Source: CAZART01 sp964487555 (GTDB taxonomy: Bacteria; Bacteroidota; Rhodothermia; Rhodothermales; VXPQ01). Taken from it: a stretch of 64,000 nt of DNA. Location of the stretch: positions 1 through 64,000 of the forward strand of contig CAZART010000012.1 of NCBI GenBank assembly GCA_964487555.1. The letters are read 5' to 3'. Under the pieces are notes generated by a model. That model was not told the DNA's origin. It did not search any database and saw only the letters and a program-made list of their open reading frames with translations. The number at the start of each line of letters is the position of its first letter. Within the stretch, counting starts at the first letter, position 1. This document shows, piece by piece, positions 43,245-51,579 of the stretch. Made by a program: the position numbers and the translations under genes.

Positions 43245-43625
43245 ATGGCAGAGATGAACATGAATCCAGACAGCAACACCGGAGAGACTTCGCGCCATAA
43301 AGGAAAAGAAAAGGCGGAACAGGCGTTGCACGAGATAAAGATCAAAGGCAACCAGCTCGTCGACCGCGTCCGCGAAGTGATCGAGGAGGGCAACGCGCGC
43401 CGGATCATCGTCAAGAAAGATGGCCGCCCCGTGATGGAATTCCCGCTATCGGTCGGTGTAGGCGGCGCAGCCGCTGCAATACTCCTGTCACCGACGTTGG
43501 CGGCTATCGGGGCCTTTGCATCGCTCGCCAGCGACATCCACGTCGTCGTAGAGCGTTTCGGTCCGCCGAAGGAGGAACTGCCGACCAAAACGGATTCGTC
43601 GGTAGCGCCTCCACCCATGCCGTAA
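43245..43625 (+). CDS. DUF4342 domain protein
   Basis: The 126-residue product has a hydrophilic N-terminus of about 30 residues, then the DUF4342 core: IKGNQLVDRVREVIEEGNAR, RIIVKKDGRPVMEFPLSVGV, and an Ala/Leu-rich hydrophobic segment (AAAAILLSPTLAAIGAFASL) that may insert in or lie on the membrane. A Pro-rich tail ends it. The function of the family is unknown. I start at ATG 43245; a TTG at 43206 in the same frame is less likely. It is followed by a good hairpin terminator, so it is probably monocistronic. Confidence 0.85.
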   Translation: MAEMNMNPDSNTGETSRHKGKEKAEQALHEIKIKGNQLVDRVREVIEEGNARRIIVKKDGRPVMEFPLSVGVGGAAAAILLSPTLAAIGAFASLASDIHVVVERFGPPKEELPTKTDSSVAPPPMP

Positions 43626-43648
43626 GCTCTGTCGTCAGGCTTTTTCAA

Positions 43649-43683
43649 CGGGGCCGTTTCTTACTGAGAGGCGGCCCCTTTTG
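43649..43683 (+). terminator. Rho-independent terminator after DUF4342 gene
   Basis: GGGGCCG (43650-43656) pairs with CGGCCCC (43672-43678), with a 15-nt loop, and TTTT follows at once. It lies 24 bp after the DUF4342 stop codon. Stem and T-run make this the clearest terminator in the window. Confidence 0.75.
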
Positions 43684-43740
43684 AGATCCAGCCGGTCCTG
43701 ACTGTCCCGTCTTCTCCACGACGATCCCTTCCTTCACAAC

Positions 43741-44715
43741 GTGCCCCATCCCCCCACCGTGACCTTCGACGACGTCGAAGCCGCCGCCGAGCGCATCCGA
43801 GGCGTCGCGCACCACACGCCCGTTCACACGTCGCGCACGTTCGACGAGCGTTTCGGGGCGCGCTTTTTCTTCAAATGCGAAAATTTCCAGCGCGCGGGCG
43901 CCTTCAAGTTTCGCGGCGCATACAATGCCTTAGCACGCCTCACGAATAAAGGGCGCCGCGACGGCGTGCTCACGTTCTCATCAGGGAACCACGCGCAGGC
44001 GCTGGCCCTGGCCGGCCGTTTGTTGAACGTACCCACGACGATCATCATGCCGTCGGATGCTCCGCGTGTAAAGCTCGATGCCACGCGCGATTACGGCGCC
44101 GAGATCATCACGTACGACCGTGCTTCGATTACGCGTGAAGAGCTCGGCCGCCGCATCGCAGAGGAGCGGCGTCTTCCCATCGTACCTCCCTACGATCATC
44201 CCGATATCGTGGCCGGGCAGGGTACGACGGCACACGAGCTGCTCGAGCAGGCCGGATCTCTCGACCTCCTCCTCGTCTGCTGTGGAGGTGGCGGTCTGCT
44301 CTCGGGATGTGCCCTGGCCGCAAAAGCCCTGCAGCCGAACTGCCGGGTCGTCGGGGTAGAGCCTGCCCGCGCCGATGATGCAACGAGATCTTTCAAGACC
44401 GGAACACTTCAGACGGTGCACAACCCCGATACGGTCGCCGACGGCGCCCGAACGCCTTCGCTCGGCGCGATCACGTTTCCTCTCATTCTTAAGCACGTCG
44501 ACGATATGGTCACCGTAGGAGAAGAAGCGATCATTCGGAGCATGCATTTTTTATGGGAGCGGATGAAGATGGTCGTCGAACCCACCGGCGCTCTCGCCGC
44601 GGCCGCCCTTTTCGAGGGGCTGGAGCTCGGTGCAGAGCGCGTCGGCATCGTTATCAGTGGGGGAAACGTGGAGCTGCCCACCGCGACGACGTTGTTTCGC
44701 TCCGTGGGGCTCTGA
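43741..44715 (+). CDS. PLP-dependent threonine/serine dehydratase family protein
   Basis: This fold-type II PLP enzyme of 324 residues shows the PLP lysine in GAFKFRGAYNAL (near residue 58), the substrate loop SSGNHAQALA, and the phosphate-binding CGGGGLLSG near residue 180. A conserved VVEPTGALAAAA follows near residue 280. It lacks the C-terminal ACT/regulatory domain of biosynthetic IlvA, so it resembles catabolic threonine dehydratase, serine racemase or hydroxyaspartate ammonia-lyase. The GTG at 43741 is the likely start; no strong ribosome site is seen. The TIGR02757 gene follows 77 bp downstream. Confidence 0.9.
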   Translation: MPHPPTVTFDDVEAAAERIRGVAHHTPVHTSRTFDERFGARFFFKCENFQRAGAFKFRGAYNALARLTNKGRRDGVLTFSSGNHAQALALAGRLLNVPTTIIMPSDAPRVKLDATRDYGAEIITYDRASITREELGRRIAEERRLPIVPPYDHPDIVAGQGTTAHELLEQAGSLDLLLVCCGGGGLLSGCALAAKALQPNCRVVGVEPARADDATRSFKTGTLQTVHNPDTVADGARTPSLGAITFPLILKHVDDMVTVGEEAIIRSMHFLWERMKMVVEPTGALAAAALFEGLELGAERVGIVISGGNVELPTATTLFRSVGL

Positions 44716-44792
44716 CCCGTTTCAGCGGACGCGGCATTCCCTCCCCTGTAATCTTCTCTTCGAAGCGAAATGCCAACGAGCAAAGGCACCGC

Positions 44793-45617
44793 ATGAGACA
44801 CTACGTCGGACGTAATTCGGAGCCTGCCGAAAAAACCTATCTTGACCGACTCGTCGCGCATTTCGAAACGCCGGCGTTCATCGCATCGGATCCCGTTTCT
44901 CTTCCCCATGCCTTTGACGACCCACGTGATCAGGAAGTGATCGGACTTTACGCCGCACTGCTCGCCTGGGGACAGCGCAAAACCGTGCTCAACAAGATGG
45001 CGGAGCTCTGCGAAAGGATGCGCTTTCAGCCCTTCCGGTTCGTGAAGGAATTCGATGCCGAACGGGATGCCGGCCGCCTGGAGGGATTCAAGCACCGGAC
45101 GTTCCAACCGCGCGACGCGTTCTGGCTTACGCAGAATCTCAGTACACTTCTACGCGAGCACGAGACCGTCGAACTTCTCTTCAGCCGTCACCTATCACAG
45201 AACGACGTCGACGTCGGCCCGGCCATTCAGGGTTTCAGCGAGTCATTAATGCAGGCCGGCGCTGAGACCCCGGCCCGCCTCCAGAAGCACCTCGCCAGAC
45301 CCGACGCGGGCAGCGCGTGCAAGCGCCTGAATATGTATCTCCGGTGGATGGTGCGGTCGGGTCCGGTCGATTTGGGCATCTGGAAGCGGATACATCGCCG
45401 GCAGTTGATGCTTCCCCTCGACGTACACTCCGGCCGGCAGGCGCGAATGCTCGGCATGCTGGAGAGGGCCTACGACGATTGGCGCGCCTGCTCCGAGCTT
45501 ACGCAAAATTGTCGCGCTCTCTGCCCCGAGGATCCGGCGAAATATGATTTCGCGTTTTTCGGCCTCGGGATGTACGGTGACCCACGGAACAAAGCCGGCA
45601 GCGCCCCGCGACCCTAG
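44793..45617 (+). CDS. TIGR02757 family protein (DUF2400)
   Basis: The 274-residue protein matches the TIGR02757 family, found mostly in Bacteroidota and some Proteobacteria. Key segments are IASDPVSLPHAF, EVIGLYAALLAWGQRKTVLN, LNMYLRWMVRSGPVDLGIW and MLPLDVHSGRQARMLGML, which include the family's conserved Asp/His/Arg residues. The family has a helix-hairpin-helix-like relation to DNA glycosylases, but its activity is not established. I place the start at ATG 44793; the longer frame to 44553 overlaps the dehydratase gene. Its stop overlaps the stop of the convergent flavin reductase gene by 4 bp (CTAG). Confidence 0.9.
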   Translation: MRHYVGRNSEPAEKTYLDRLVAHFETPAFIASDPVSLPHAFDDPRDQEVIGLYAALLAWGQRKTVLNKMAELCERMRFQPFRFVKEFDAERDAGRLEGFKHRTFQPRDAFWLTQNLSTLLREHETVELLFSRHLSQNDVDVGPAIQGFSESLMQAGAETPARLQKHLARPDAGSACKRLNMYLRWMVRSGPVDLGIWKRIHRRQLMLPLDVHSGRQARMLGMLERAYDDWRACSELTQNCRALCPEDPAKYDFAFFGLGMYGDPRNKAGSAPRP

Positions 45618-46150
45618 TCCGGAGAACCCGCAGGCTCGAACGTCGTGGGCTGCACCTCCTTTCCCACACAGCGATAGGTGCGGTCGTAATAGAGCATCGG
45701 AGAGCCGTCGCCTCCGTCGTCGATCGTCGTTACGCGCCCCATGACGATCGAGTGGTCGCCGGCTTCGTAGACGGCGTAGCGCTCACAGTGAAGAACCGCA
45801 AGCGTGTCGAGGAGGATGGGCGTTCCCAGCGCGTCGACTCGGAATGGGACGGCCTCGAACTGCGCTTCACTCGTGAGATCAGGCGTGGCGAAGTGGTCGG
45901 CCAGAAAAGCCTGCTCGTCCGTGAGGATGTGCACGGCAAATCGTTCGGCCTCGACTAGCGCGTCGTAACTCTGCGCATCGCGACTGAGATTAAACGAAAT
46001 GAGAGGTGGACGGAGCGAAGCGCTGGTGAACGAGCCGATCGTGATCCCGCGGATTTCACCGTCGCCCTTGACCGTAACGACGGTAACCGGGGACGGGACC
46101 TGTCGCATCACGTGGCGAAGCACCTCCCCGTCGATCCTGCTCTGCATCAT
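45614..46150 (-). CDS. Flavin reductase family protein (FMN-binding split barrel)
   Basis: The 178-residue product has the flavin reductase-like split-barrel pattern: VPSPVTVVTVKGDGEIRGIT, ITIGSFTSASLRPPLISFNL, a conserved ERFAVHILTDEQAFLADHF, and HSIVMGRVTTID. Such proteins bind FMN and reduce flavin with NAD(P)H, often for a partner monooxygenase. No partner is visible nearby. The gene overlaps dnaJ by 4 bp on its 5' side, so it is the last gene of the hrcA-grpE-dnaJ transcript, an uncommon neighbour. Confidence 0.88.
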   Translation of the reverse strand: MMQSRIDGEVLRHVMRQVPSPVTVVTVKGDGEIRGITIGSFTSASLRPPLISFNLSRDAQSYDALVEAERFAVHILTDEQAFLADHFATPDLTSEAQFEAVPFRVDALGTPILLDTLAVLHCERYAVYEAGDHSIVMGRVTTIDDGGDGSPMLYYDRTYRCVGKEVQPTTFEPAGSPD

Positions 46151-47319
46151 GTAAAGACGTCTTTGACCTTGCTGAAGAAGGACTTCTTGTGATCCTCCTT
46201 CTCCGGCTTCGGCTCAAACGAGGGCGAGCTGCGAAATTTGTCGAGTATCGAGCGCTCCTCGTCGCTGAGTGAGAGCGGCGTCCAAACGTGGATCCGCACC
46301 ATCTCATCGCCGCGGCGGATGCCGTTGAGCTCAGGAATGCCGCGATCTCGCATCCGAAGGATTTTGCCCGATTGGATGCCCGGATCGATCTGAAGCCTTG
46401 CACGACCCTTCAGGGTCGGCACGTCCACTTCCGTTCCAAGCGCAGCCTCCGGAAATGAGATGTAGAGTTCGTGGAATATGTCAAGTCCTTCCCGGGTGAA
46501 GTGCTCGTGAGGTAGCTCTTCGATCTCGACCCGCAGATCCCCCGGAGGACCCGTCCGAATGCCGGCATTTCCGGCACCACGAAGCGTCAGGTAGTTTCCT
46601 TCGAGCACTCCCGGCGGCACGTTGATCGCGATCGTCTCTTCTCCCTTCACTCGGCCTTCTCCACCGCAGTTGGTGCAGCGGTTGCGGATCGTCCGGCCTT
46701 CGCCCTGGCAAGCCGGGCACGGCTGCACGTTCACGAACTGCCCGAAGACGGATCGCGTCACCTGCCGGATCTCACCCAAACCCTGACAGGTCTGGCACGT
46801 GGCATAGCCTTCTTCACCATTCTCGGCTCCGATGCCTTCGCACGTCTCGCAAATAATGAATTTCCGCACCTTGATTTTCTTCTCGGTGCCTTCGGCAATC
46901 TCCTCGAGCGTCAGCGGCAGCTTGATACGCAGATCGCTGCCCGTTCGGCCCCTTCCCCGTCCGCGACGGCCACGTCCCCGCTGTCCGGTGAAGACATCCT
47001 CGAAAATGGAGCCCTGACCACCAAAGATATCGCTGAACGCACTGAAAATATCGTTGATGTCCTGAAAGCCCGGCTGCGGCCCGCCCGATCCGTTCCCTCG
47101 GACGCCGGCATGACCGAATTGGTCGTACCGCTGCCGCTTCCGCGGATCCGAAAGAACCTCGTACGCTTCGGCAGCCTCTTTGAACTGATGCTCGGCCTCC
47201 TTGTCCTCCGGGTTGCGATCGGGATGGAATTTTAAGGCCAGCTTCCGGTAGGCCTTCTTCATCTCCTCCGGACCGGCACTCCGCTCCACCCCTAATATCT
47301 CGTAGTAATCTCTCATCAA
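46147..47319 (-). CDS. dnaJ: Chaperone DnaJ
   Basis: DnaJ is the co-chaperone of DnaK that delivers unfolded substrates and stimulates its ATPase. The 390-residue protein is a complete type I DnaJ. It has a J domain (residues 4-68) with the HPD motif in LKFHPDRNPED, a Gly/Phe- and Gly/Arg-rich linker (about 70-135), and four zinc-binding CxxCxGxG repeats (CETCEGIG, CQTCQGLG, CPACQGEG, CTNCGGEG). A substrate-binding C-terminal domain follows, and then a Lys-rich tail. It overlaps grpE by 4 bp, forming the class I heat-shock operon hrcA-grpE-dnaJ; dnaK is elsewhere. Confidence 0.98.
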   Translation of the reverse strand: MMRDYYEILGVERSAGPEEMKKAYRKLALKFHPDRNPEDKEAEHQFKEAAEAYEVLSDPRKRQRYDQFGHAGVRGNGSGGPQPGFQDINDIFSAFSDIFGGQGSIFEDVFTGQRGRGRRGRGRGRTGSDLRIKLPLTLEEIAEGTEKKIKVRKFIICETCEGIGAENGEEGYATCQTCQGLGEIRQVTRSVFGQFVNVQPCPACQGEGRTIRNRCTNCGGEGRVKGEETIAINVPPGVLEGNYLTLRGAGNAGIRTGPPGDLRVEIEELPHEHFTREGLDIFHELYISFPEAALGTEVDVPTLKGRARLQIDPGIQSGKILRMRDRGIPELNGIRRGDEMVRIHVWTPLSLSDEERSILDKFRSSPSFEPKPEKEDHKKSFFSKVKDVFT

Positions 47320-47957
47320 GCTGCTACTATGACTTTTGCGTGGCGCAAAATCCGCTCACCCATCCGATATCCCTTTTGTAGCTCCTGGATGACCGTGCCC
47401 GGCGTGTACTCTTCACTGGGCTGCTGCAACATCGCGTCGTGCATATGCTCGTCAAAAAGTTCTCCGACCGAGTCGATCGGCTCGACGCCATGCTTCGCGA
47501 GTTCATCCATAAACTTCTTGTAGACGAGATCGACACCTTCTTTCAGCGCGTCGTAGGCCGGGCTGCTCTCATGCTCCTGCTGCTCGACCTGCTCAGCGGC
47601 CTCCATCGACCGCTGAAAATCATCGAGCACGTCGAGAAATTGTTGGATGACGATGGTCTTCCCGAGCTCGACCAACTGCGCCTTTTCCTGCTCGGTTCTG
47701 CGACGATAGTTCTGAAACTCCGCGGCCTTCCGCAGAAGCTGTTCCCTCGTCTCCTGGAGCTCTTTTTGGATCGAGTCGAGTTCGGCGGCCTGATCGGCCA
47801 GCTCGTCCACGGCCGCTAGCGCGATGTCTGCTGCGTCTTCTTTATCCTTCATCTGCTCTGTGACATCTTCTCGCACTTCATCGGCGTCCGGGGCTTTGTC
47901 ACCGGACGTTTTCTTCTCGGCTACATCTGAAGATGTATGCGTTGTGTGCTTGCTCAT
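47316..47957 (-). CDS. grpE: Nucleotide exchange factor GrpE
   Basis: GrpE releases ADP from DnaK. The 213-residue protein has an acidic, poorly conserved first 60 residues, a long coiled-coil helix (ADQAAELDSIQKELQETREQ), and the conserved core RKAAEFQNYRRRTEQEKAQL. The GrpE signature near the C-terminus follows (GVEPIDSVGELFDEHMHDAM, then GTVIQELQKGYRMGERILRH). It starts 28 bp after hrcA and overlaps dnaJ by 4 bp. Confidence 0.97.
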   Translation of the reverse strand: MSKHTTHTSSDVAEKKTSGDKAPDADEVREDVTEQMKDKEDAADIALAAVDELADQAAELDSIQKELQETREQLLRKAAEFQNYRRRTEQEKAQLVELGKTIVIQQFLDVLDDFQRSMEAAEQVEQQEHESSPAYDALKEGVDLVYKKFMDELAKHGVEPIDSVGELFDEHMHDAMLQQPSEEYTPGTVIQELQKGYRMGERILRHAKVIVAA

Positions 47958-47985
47958 TCTCCACCACTAACTGAATACTTCGCCA

Positions 47986-49083
47986 TTAATTCTCCCGATC
48001 AACGCCCCGCTCCGGCCGGTTTAGCAACGTGGCGACACTTTCGACGAGAGCGATGACCCGTTCGTAATCCATGCGCGTCGGCCCAATGACACCGATCGTT
48101 CCAACGGTTCCGCCAATGCGGTAATCCGCCGTCACAATCGAATACCGTTCAGCCTTCTCCTCTACGTTCTCCTTCCCGATGCTGATCGTAACCCGGCCCG
48201 TTTCTTCAGGATCGGCCGCCCTCCGGTCCTCGAGCAGGTGAACGACGTAGTCTTCATCCTCCAGCATCTCGATGAGCGACCGAAGATCGGCCGGCTCCTG
48301 AAACTCAGGCTGCTTGAGGATGTTTTGCGCCCCGGCGTACTGAATGCGTCCCGCATCCGACGGACTGCTGAACAGCAACGCACCTTCCTTCAGAATGAGG
48401 CGAACCACATCGTTCTGTTCGGCGCGCAAGTCGCCGACTCGTTCTTGATACGTGTGCCGAATCTCTTTAAGGGTTAGTCCGGCCAATCGCTCGTTCAAAA
48501 TGCCGACTACGCGATCGAGATCTCGCCGATTGAGATCCGTTTCGAGCTCGAGCACGATGGTCTTGACGAGCCCACCCGCCACGCTAACGACGAACATGAT
48601 CCGGGAGGATGAGAGCTGAACGACCTCCATCCGCTCGAGGACGCCTGTTGAAAGCCTCGGCGAGAGCACCACGCCGAGCAGATTCGAAAACCGGCCCAAC
48701 AGCCGCGAGGATTCCTTCAGAAGCTGCTCGGTGTCTCCCATCAGGCGATCGAGCTCAGCCTTCAAGACCTGTTTCTCGACCGGCGAGAGGCGCGGCGATC
48801 CCATGAGCTCGTCGACGAAGGTGCGGTATCCCAGCTCGGTCGGAACCCGTCCGGCGGACGTATACGGATGATCGAGATAGCCGTACCCCTCGAGATCGCT
48901 CATCGTATTGCGGATGGACGCCGGGCTGAGCGCGATTCCTGACGTCTTGGCCAAAAATCGCGATCCGACCGGTCCGGCCGTTTCGATGAACGATTTTACG
49001 ACCAGCCGAAGGATTTCCTGCTCTCGATCGGTCAATTGACGATCGGACACTGAAATACCATATGTATCACCGGTCAGAGCCAT
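47986..49083 (-). CDS. hrcA: Heat-inducible transcription repressor HrcA
   Basis: HrcA represses class I heat-shock genes and needs GroEL to fold. The 365-residue protein has an N-terminal winged helix (residues 15-90, with LTDREQEILRLVVKSFIETA, SPASIRNTMSDLEGYGYLDH and TSAGRVPTELGYRTFVDEL). The GAF-like HrcA core follows, with the family's C-terminal TVGTIGVIGPTRMDYERVIA. I choose ATG 49083; the longer frame to 49188 includes the promoter. Its upstream region lacks the standard CIRCE element but has another palindrome over a predicted promoter, which suggests autoregulation. Confidence 0.95.
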   Translation of the reverse strand: MALTGDTYGISVSDRQLTDREQEILRLVVKSFIETAGPVGSRFLAKTSGIALSPASIRNTMSDLEGYGYLDHPYTSAGRVPTELGYRTFVDELMGSPRLSPVEKQVLKAELDRLMGDTEQLLKESSRLLGRFSNLLGVVLSPRLSTGVLERMEVVQLSSSRIMFVVSVAGGLVKTIVLELETDLNRRDLDRVVGILNERLAGLTLKEIRHTYQERVGDLRAEQNDVVRLILKEGALLFSSPSDAGRIQYAGAQNILKQPEFQEPADLRSLIEMLEDEDYVVHLLEDRRAADPEETGRVTISIGKENVEEKAERYSIVTADYRIGGTVGTIGVIGPTRMDYERVIALVESVATLLNRPERGVDREN

Positions 49084-49121
49084 AGGCGTATCCCTTGAAG
49101 CAAATCTCTTGCCGAGTTGAC

Positions 49122-49155
49122 CGAATCGTATAAAATAGGACGATTCGACAGACAA
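49122..49155 (-). promoter_or_regulatory. Promoter and palindromic operator candidate upstream of hrcA
   Basis: On the minus strand TTGTCT (49155-49150) and TATACG (49132-49127) are separated by 17 bp, a good sigma-70-type pair. A perfect inverted repeat, CGAATCGT at 49122-49129 and ACGATTCG at 49140-49147 with a 10-bp spacer, covers the spacer and the -10 element. The geometry (8-10-8) is close to that of CIRCE (9-9-9), but the sequence is unrelated to TTAGCACTC. It could be a lineage-specific HrcA operator. Confidence 0.5.
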
Positions 49156-49363
49156 TGCTATCCGACCACGGGGCGCTTCGTGCCGCAACGATGCCCTAAA
49201 AATGCGCCGACGGCCGGTGCCTCCCCCGCTTCCCAGGTAATCTGTGTCAGCCTGTCATGCACGACGGCGGGACGTTCGCAGATGCGGACGCCCCGCTTAA
49301 AAGTCCGTACTTCGTACAGGAGACCTGCTATCCTGGTTTCGACGACCCTTAGGAAGGAGCTGC

Positions 49364-50833
49364 CTAATCGACGCGTTCGATCGATGACTCTCTCTTCAGC
49401 CGAATCTCGGCACCCGCGTCCGTTTCAAAGGTCCGATCTGCCAAGCGTTCCAGCGCCTGGCGTTCGGGCGTCACTCGGCTCGAAACACGCTCGCGTCCCG
49501 TCATCGAGCCTCGGGGGTCGGATTTGCTATAGGTCGCTCGATCTTCGTCAATGCGCGAATAATCATCGAGGTCCGACAACCCATAATAATAACGATCGTC
49601 GTCGCTCCAGTAATGACCGCTGTACGAATCGAAGCCGTAATCAACGAGCCATCCGGCATCCTCAGGCAGCAGATTGAGCGGAACGAATCCCGAAAAGTCG
49701 CGCGGATCAAAGAACCGGCTTCGACGGACGGGGACCACGCGCTCCCGGCTCAAATCGAGCACGCCAACCCTGAAGCCGTGCGAACCGCGGTACTTGTTGA
49801 GCACGAAGCCGTCATAATGCCGCGTCGAGATGATTTCGAAGCCTACGTATGGATCCCCCAGCAAGAAGACATCTCGATCGAAGCGTACGCCATGGCGCCG
49901 ATCGACGACGGCGCGCATACGTGCAAGCTCGCGCGGAATCCTTCGCACTTCACCGATGAAGACGCCGTCTTCGTAGATCTCAATGCGATCGATCTCGATG
50001 TCGACTAAGGCTCGGCGAGACGTAGCGTCGCGAACGCGGTGGCGATAGAAGGTGCGGAGATCGAAACGGGACTCACGGCGGCTCCTGCCCCAGCCGGCAT
50101 CCACATAGACGACCTGTCGATAGCGATACCGCGGGGACCAATGCCGTTGGTGCCGGTGAACCCACGGCCAACCAATATCGATGTGTATGCGCGATCGCGC
50201 CCAATTTTTGCCGCCGTGATGCCTGTCGCCGATCCCTTGCCCGCGTCGCCGATGGCGATCATCACGACGCTCGTAGTCCCGATCTGCCCGGCCGTCGTAA
50301 TCCCGATCTCCCCGCCCGTTGTAGTCCCGATCTCCGCGGCGGTCGTCGTCCCGGTCTCCGCGGCGGTCGTCGCCCCGGTCTCCGCGCACGCCCTCCTGCC
50401 CTCGATCGCTGCTTTCATTGCGATCTCGTGTGGCAGCGCCTCCGTTTTGATCGCGATGGTCTCGACGCGTGCCCGCGCTCTCCGACGGGTTGCGGGGGTT
50501 ATCGGCATCCGTTTCGGCTCCGATGGGAATTCTCGAGCGTGAGGACGAGCGCGTACGCCCCAGGTCACCCGATCGTCCGGATCTCGTGGCGTCACCCGGC
50601 TTTGTCACATCACTCGGCCGTGCAGAGGGCGCTGCCCGCGCTGCGCCGCGCGGTCGGCGGGACTGCACGTCGCGTGAGGTACTTCGCCCCCGCTCGATAC
50701 GGTCTTTGGACGAGGCTTTCACCGAATCGGCGTCGCGTGAATGCTGCGCGCGCAGCGCATTCGGAGCAAGAATGAAGAGAACGGCACAAACAATGAACGC
50801 GATCGAAAGAGTACCCGGTAGCCGCTTGTTCAT
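49364..50833 (-). CDS. Hypothetical secreted Arg/Asp-rich protein
   Basis: The 489-residue precursor has a clear signal peptide (MNKRLPGTLSIAFIVCAVLF, cleaved after NALRA). Residues 32-215 are low complexity, dominated by Arg, Asp, Gly and Ser, with tandem GDRDYDGR-like octapeptides around residues 155-190. The C-terminal 250 residues look folded (VVYVDAGWGRSRRESRFDLR, VDIEIDRIEIYEDGVFIGEV, KYRGSHGFRVGVLDLSRERV) with many Tyr and Arg. I do not recognise a family. It lies between hrcA and a DUF2231 gene, same direction, with no obvious link to either. Confidence 0.75.
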   Translation of the reverse strand: MNKRLPGTLSIAFIVCAVLFILAPNALRAQHSRDADSVKASSKDRIERGRSTSRDVQSRRPRGAARAAPSARPSDVTKPGDATRSGRSGDLGRTRSSSRSRIPIGAETDADNPRNPSESAGTRRDHRDQNGGAATRDRNESSDRGQEGVRGDRGDDRRGDRDDDRRGDRDYNGRGDRDYDGRADRDYERRDDRHRRRGQGIGDRHHGGKNWARSRIHIDIGWPWVHRHQRHWSPRYRYRQVVYVDAGWGRSRRESRFDLRTFYRHRVRDATSRRALVDIEIDRIEIYEDGVFIGEVRRIPRELARMRAVVDRRHGVRFDRDVFLLGDPYVGFEIISTRHYDGFVLNKYRGSHGFRVGVLDLSRERVVPVRRSRFFDPRDFSGFVPLNLLPEDAGWLVDYGFDSYSGHYWSDDDRYYYGLSDLDDYSRIDEDRATYSKSDPRGSMTGRERVSSRVTPERQALERLADRTFETDAGAEIRLKRESSIERVD

Positions 50834-50995
50834 GAGAGGTCACCATTGCGACGGAAGAAGAGAGAATCGGCTTCGCAATGCCCTTGTAAAAACCGTGCCA
50901 GCCTGGAGCCGCCTCTGCCTCCGGAGAGCACAAGCGTTAGACACGATCCAGAGATGCGACCCGTGTCCAGACGTGTGTACACGCACGGTCAATAT

Positions 50996-51472
50996 TCAAA
51001 ACGCGCCCGTACCCCACGTCATCGTCGCGCCGATGTGGGCCGTCCATGCTACGAGCGCCGCGGCAATCATGATGAGGAGGCCGACCGCCACACGCGCGCC
51101 GATCGGATCCTGGTTGGACGGTGCCCGGCGATAGGAATACACAAGGAAGATGAGCATCACGACGGAGACGATGCAGCTAGCGACAAGCGTGTACAATCCC
51201 ATCTTCTCATGCAGACCTACGAGCTCGTCTACGATAGGAACGCCTTCCGAGCGCTCGGCCATCAAATCGCCCGTCAGATAGGCAAATAAAGCAGCCGGCA
51301 CGTTGAGGAAGACGAGAAATGCGGTGCAGTTCCGCCAGAAGGGCGTGCCTTTGAACATCCAGATGAGCGTCGCGATCGCTGCCGCCAGAAGCAGCGTTAG
51401 TGGAAAGTGCACGGCGAGCGGATGCAGGACCGGAATGCGATAATCGAAAAGGGTCTCCATGGCGGCCAACAT
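50996..51472 (-). CDS. DUF2231 family membrane protein
   Basis: The 158-residue protein has four membrane segments: HPLAVHFPLTLLLAAAIATL, CTAFLVFLNVPAALFAYLTG, LYTLVASCIVSVVMLIFLVY and VGLLIMIAAALVAWTAHIGA. The opening HPLAVHFP and further histidines (residues 17, 21, about 88 and 147) match the DUF2231 pattern, which may bind haem. The function is unknown. ATG 51460 is an alternative start four codons further in. It is divergent from sppA with 107 bp between. Confidence 0.85.
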   Translation of the reverse strand: MLAAMETLFDYRIPVLHPLAVHFPLTLLLAAAIATLIWMFKGTPFWRNCTAFLVFLNVPAALFAYLTGDLMAERSEGVPIVDELVGLHEKMGLYTLVASCIVSVVMLIFLVYSYRRAPSNQDPIGARVAVGLLIMIAAALVAWTAHIGATMTWGTGAF

Positions 51473-51579
51473 ATTAAGAGCATACCTGTTTCTCCAGAGC
51501 GGAAGGATTTTTTGGAGCCCGCTCGTATCTTTTCCCTTCCCGTCACCGCATCATCGCTCATCCGAACATTTTTGCCCGT

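Noticed and set aside
49084..49363. CIRCE element upstream of hrcA
   Set aside because: I looked for TTAGCACTC/GAGTGCTAA and found none; a different palindrome is reported instead.
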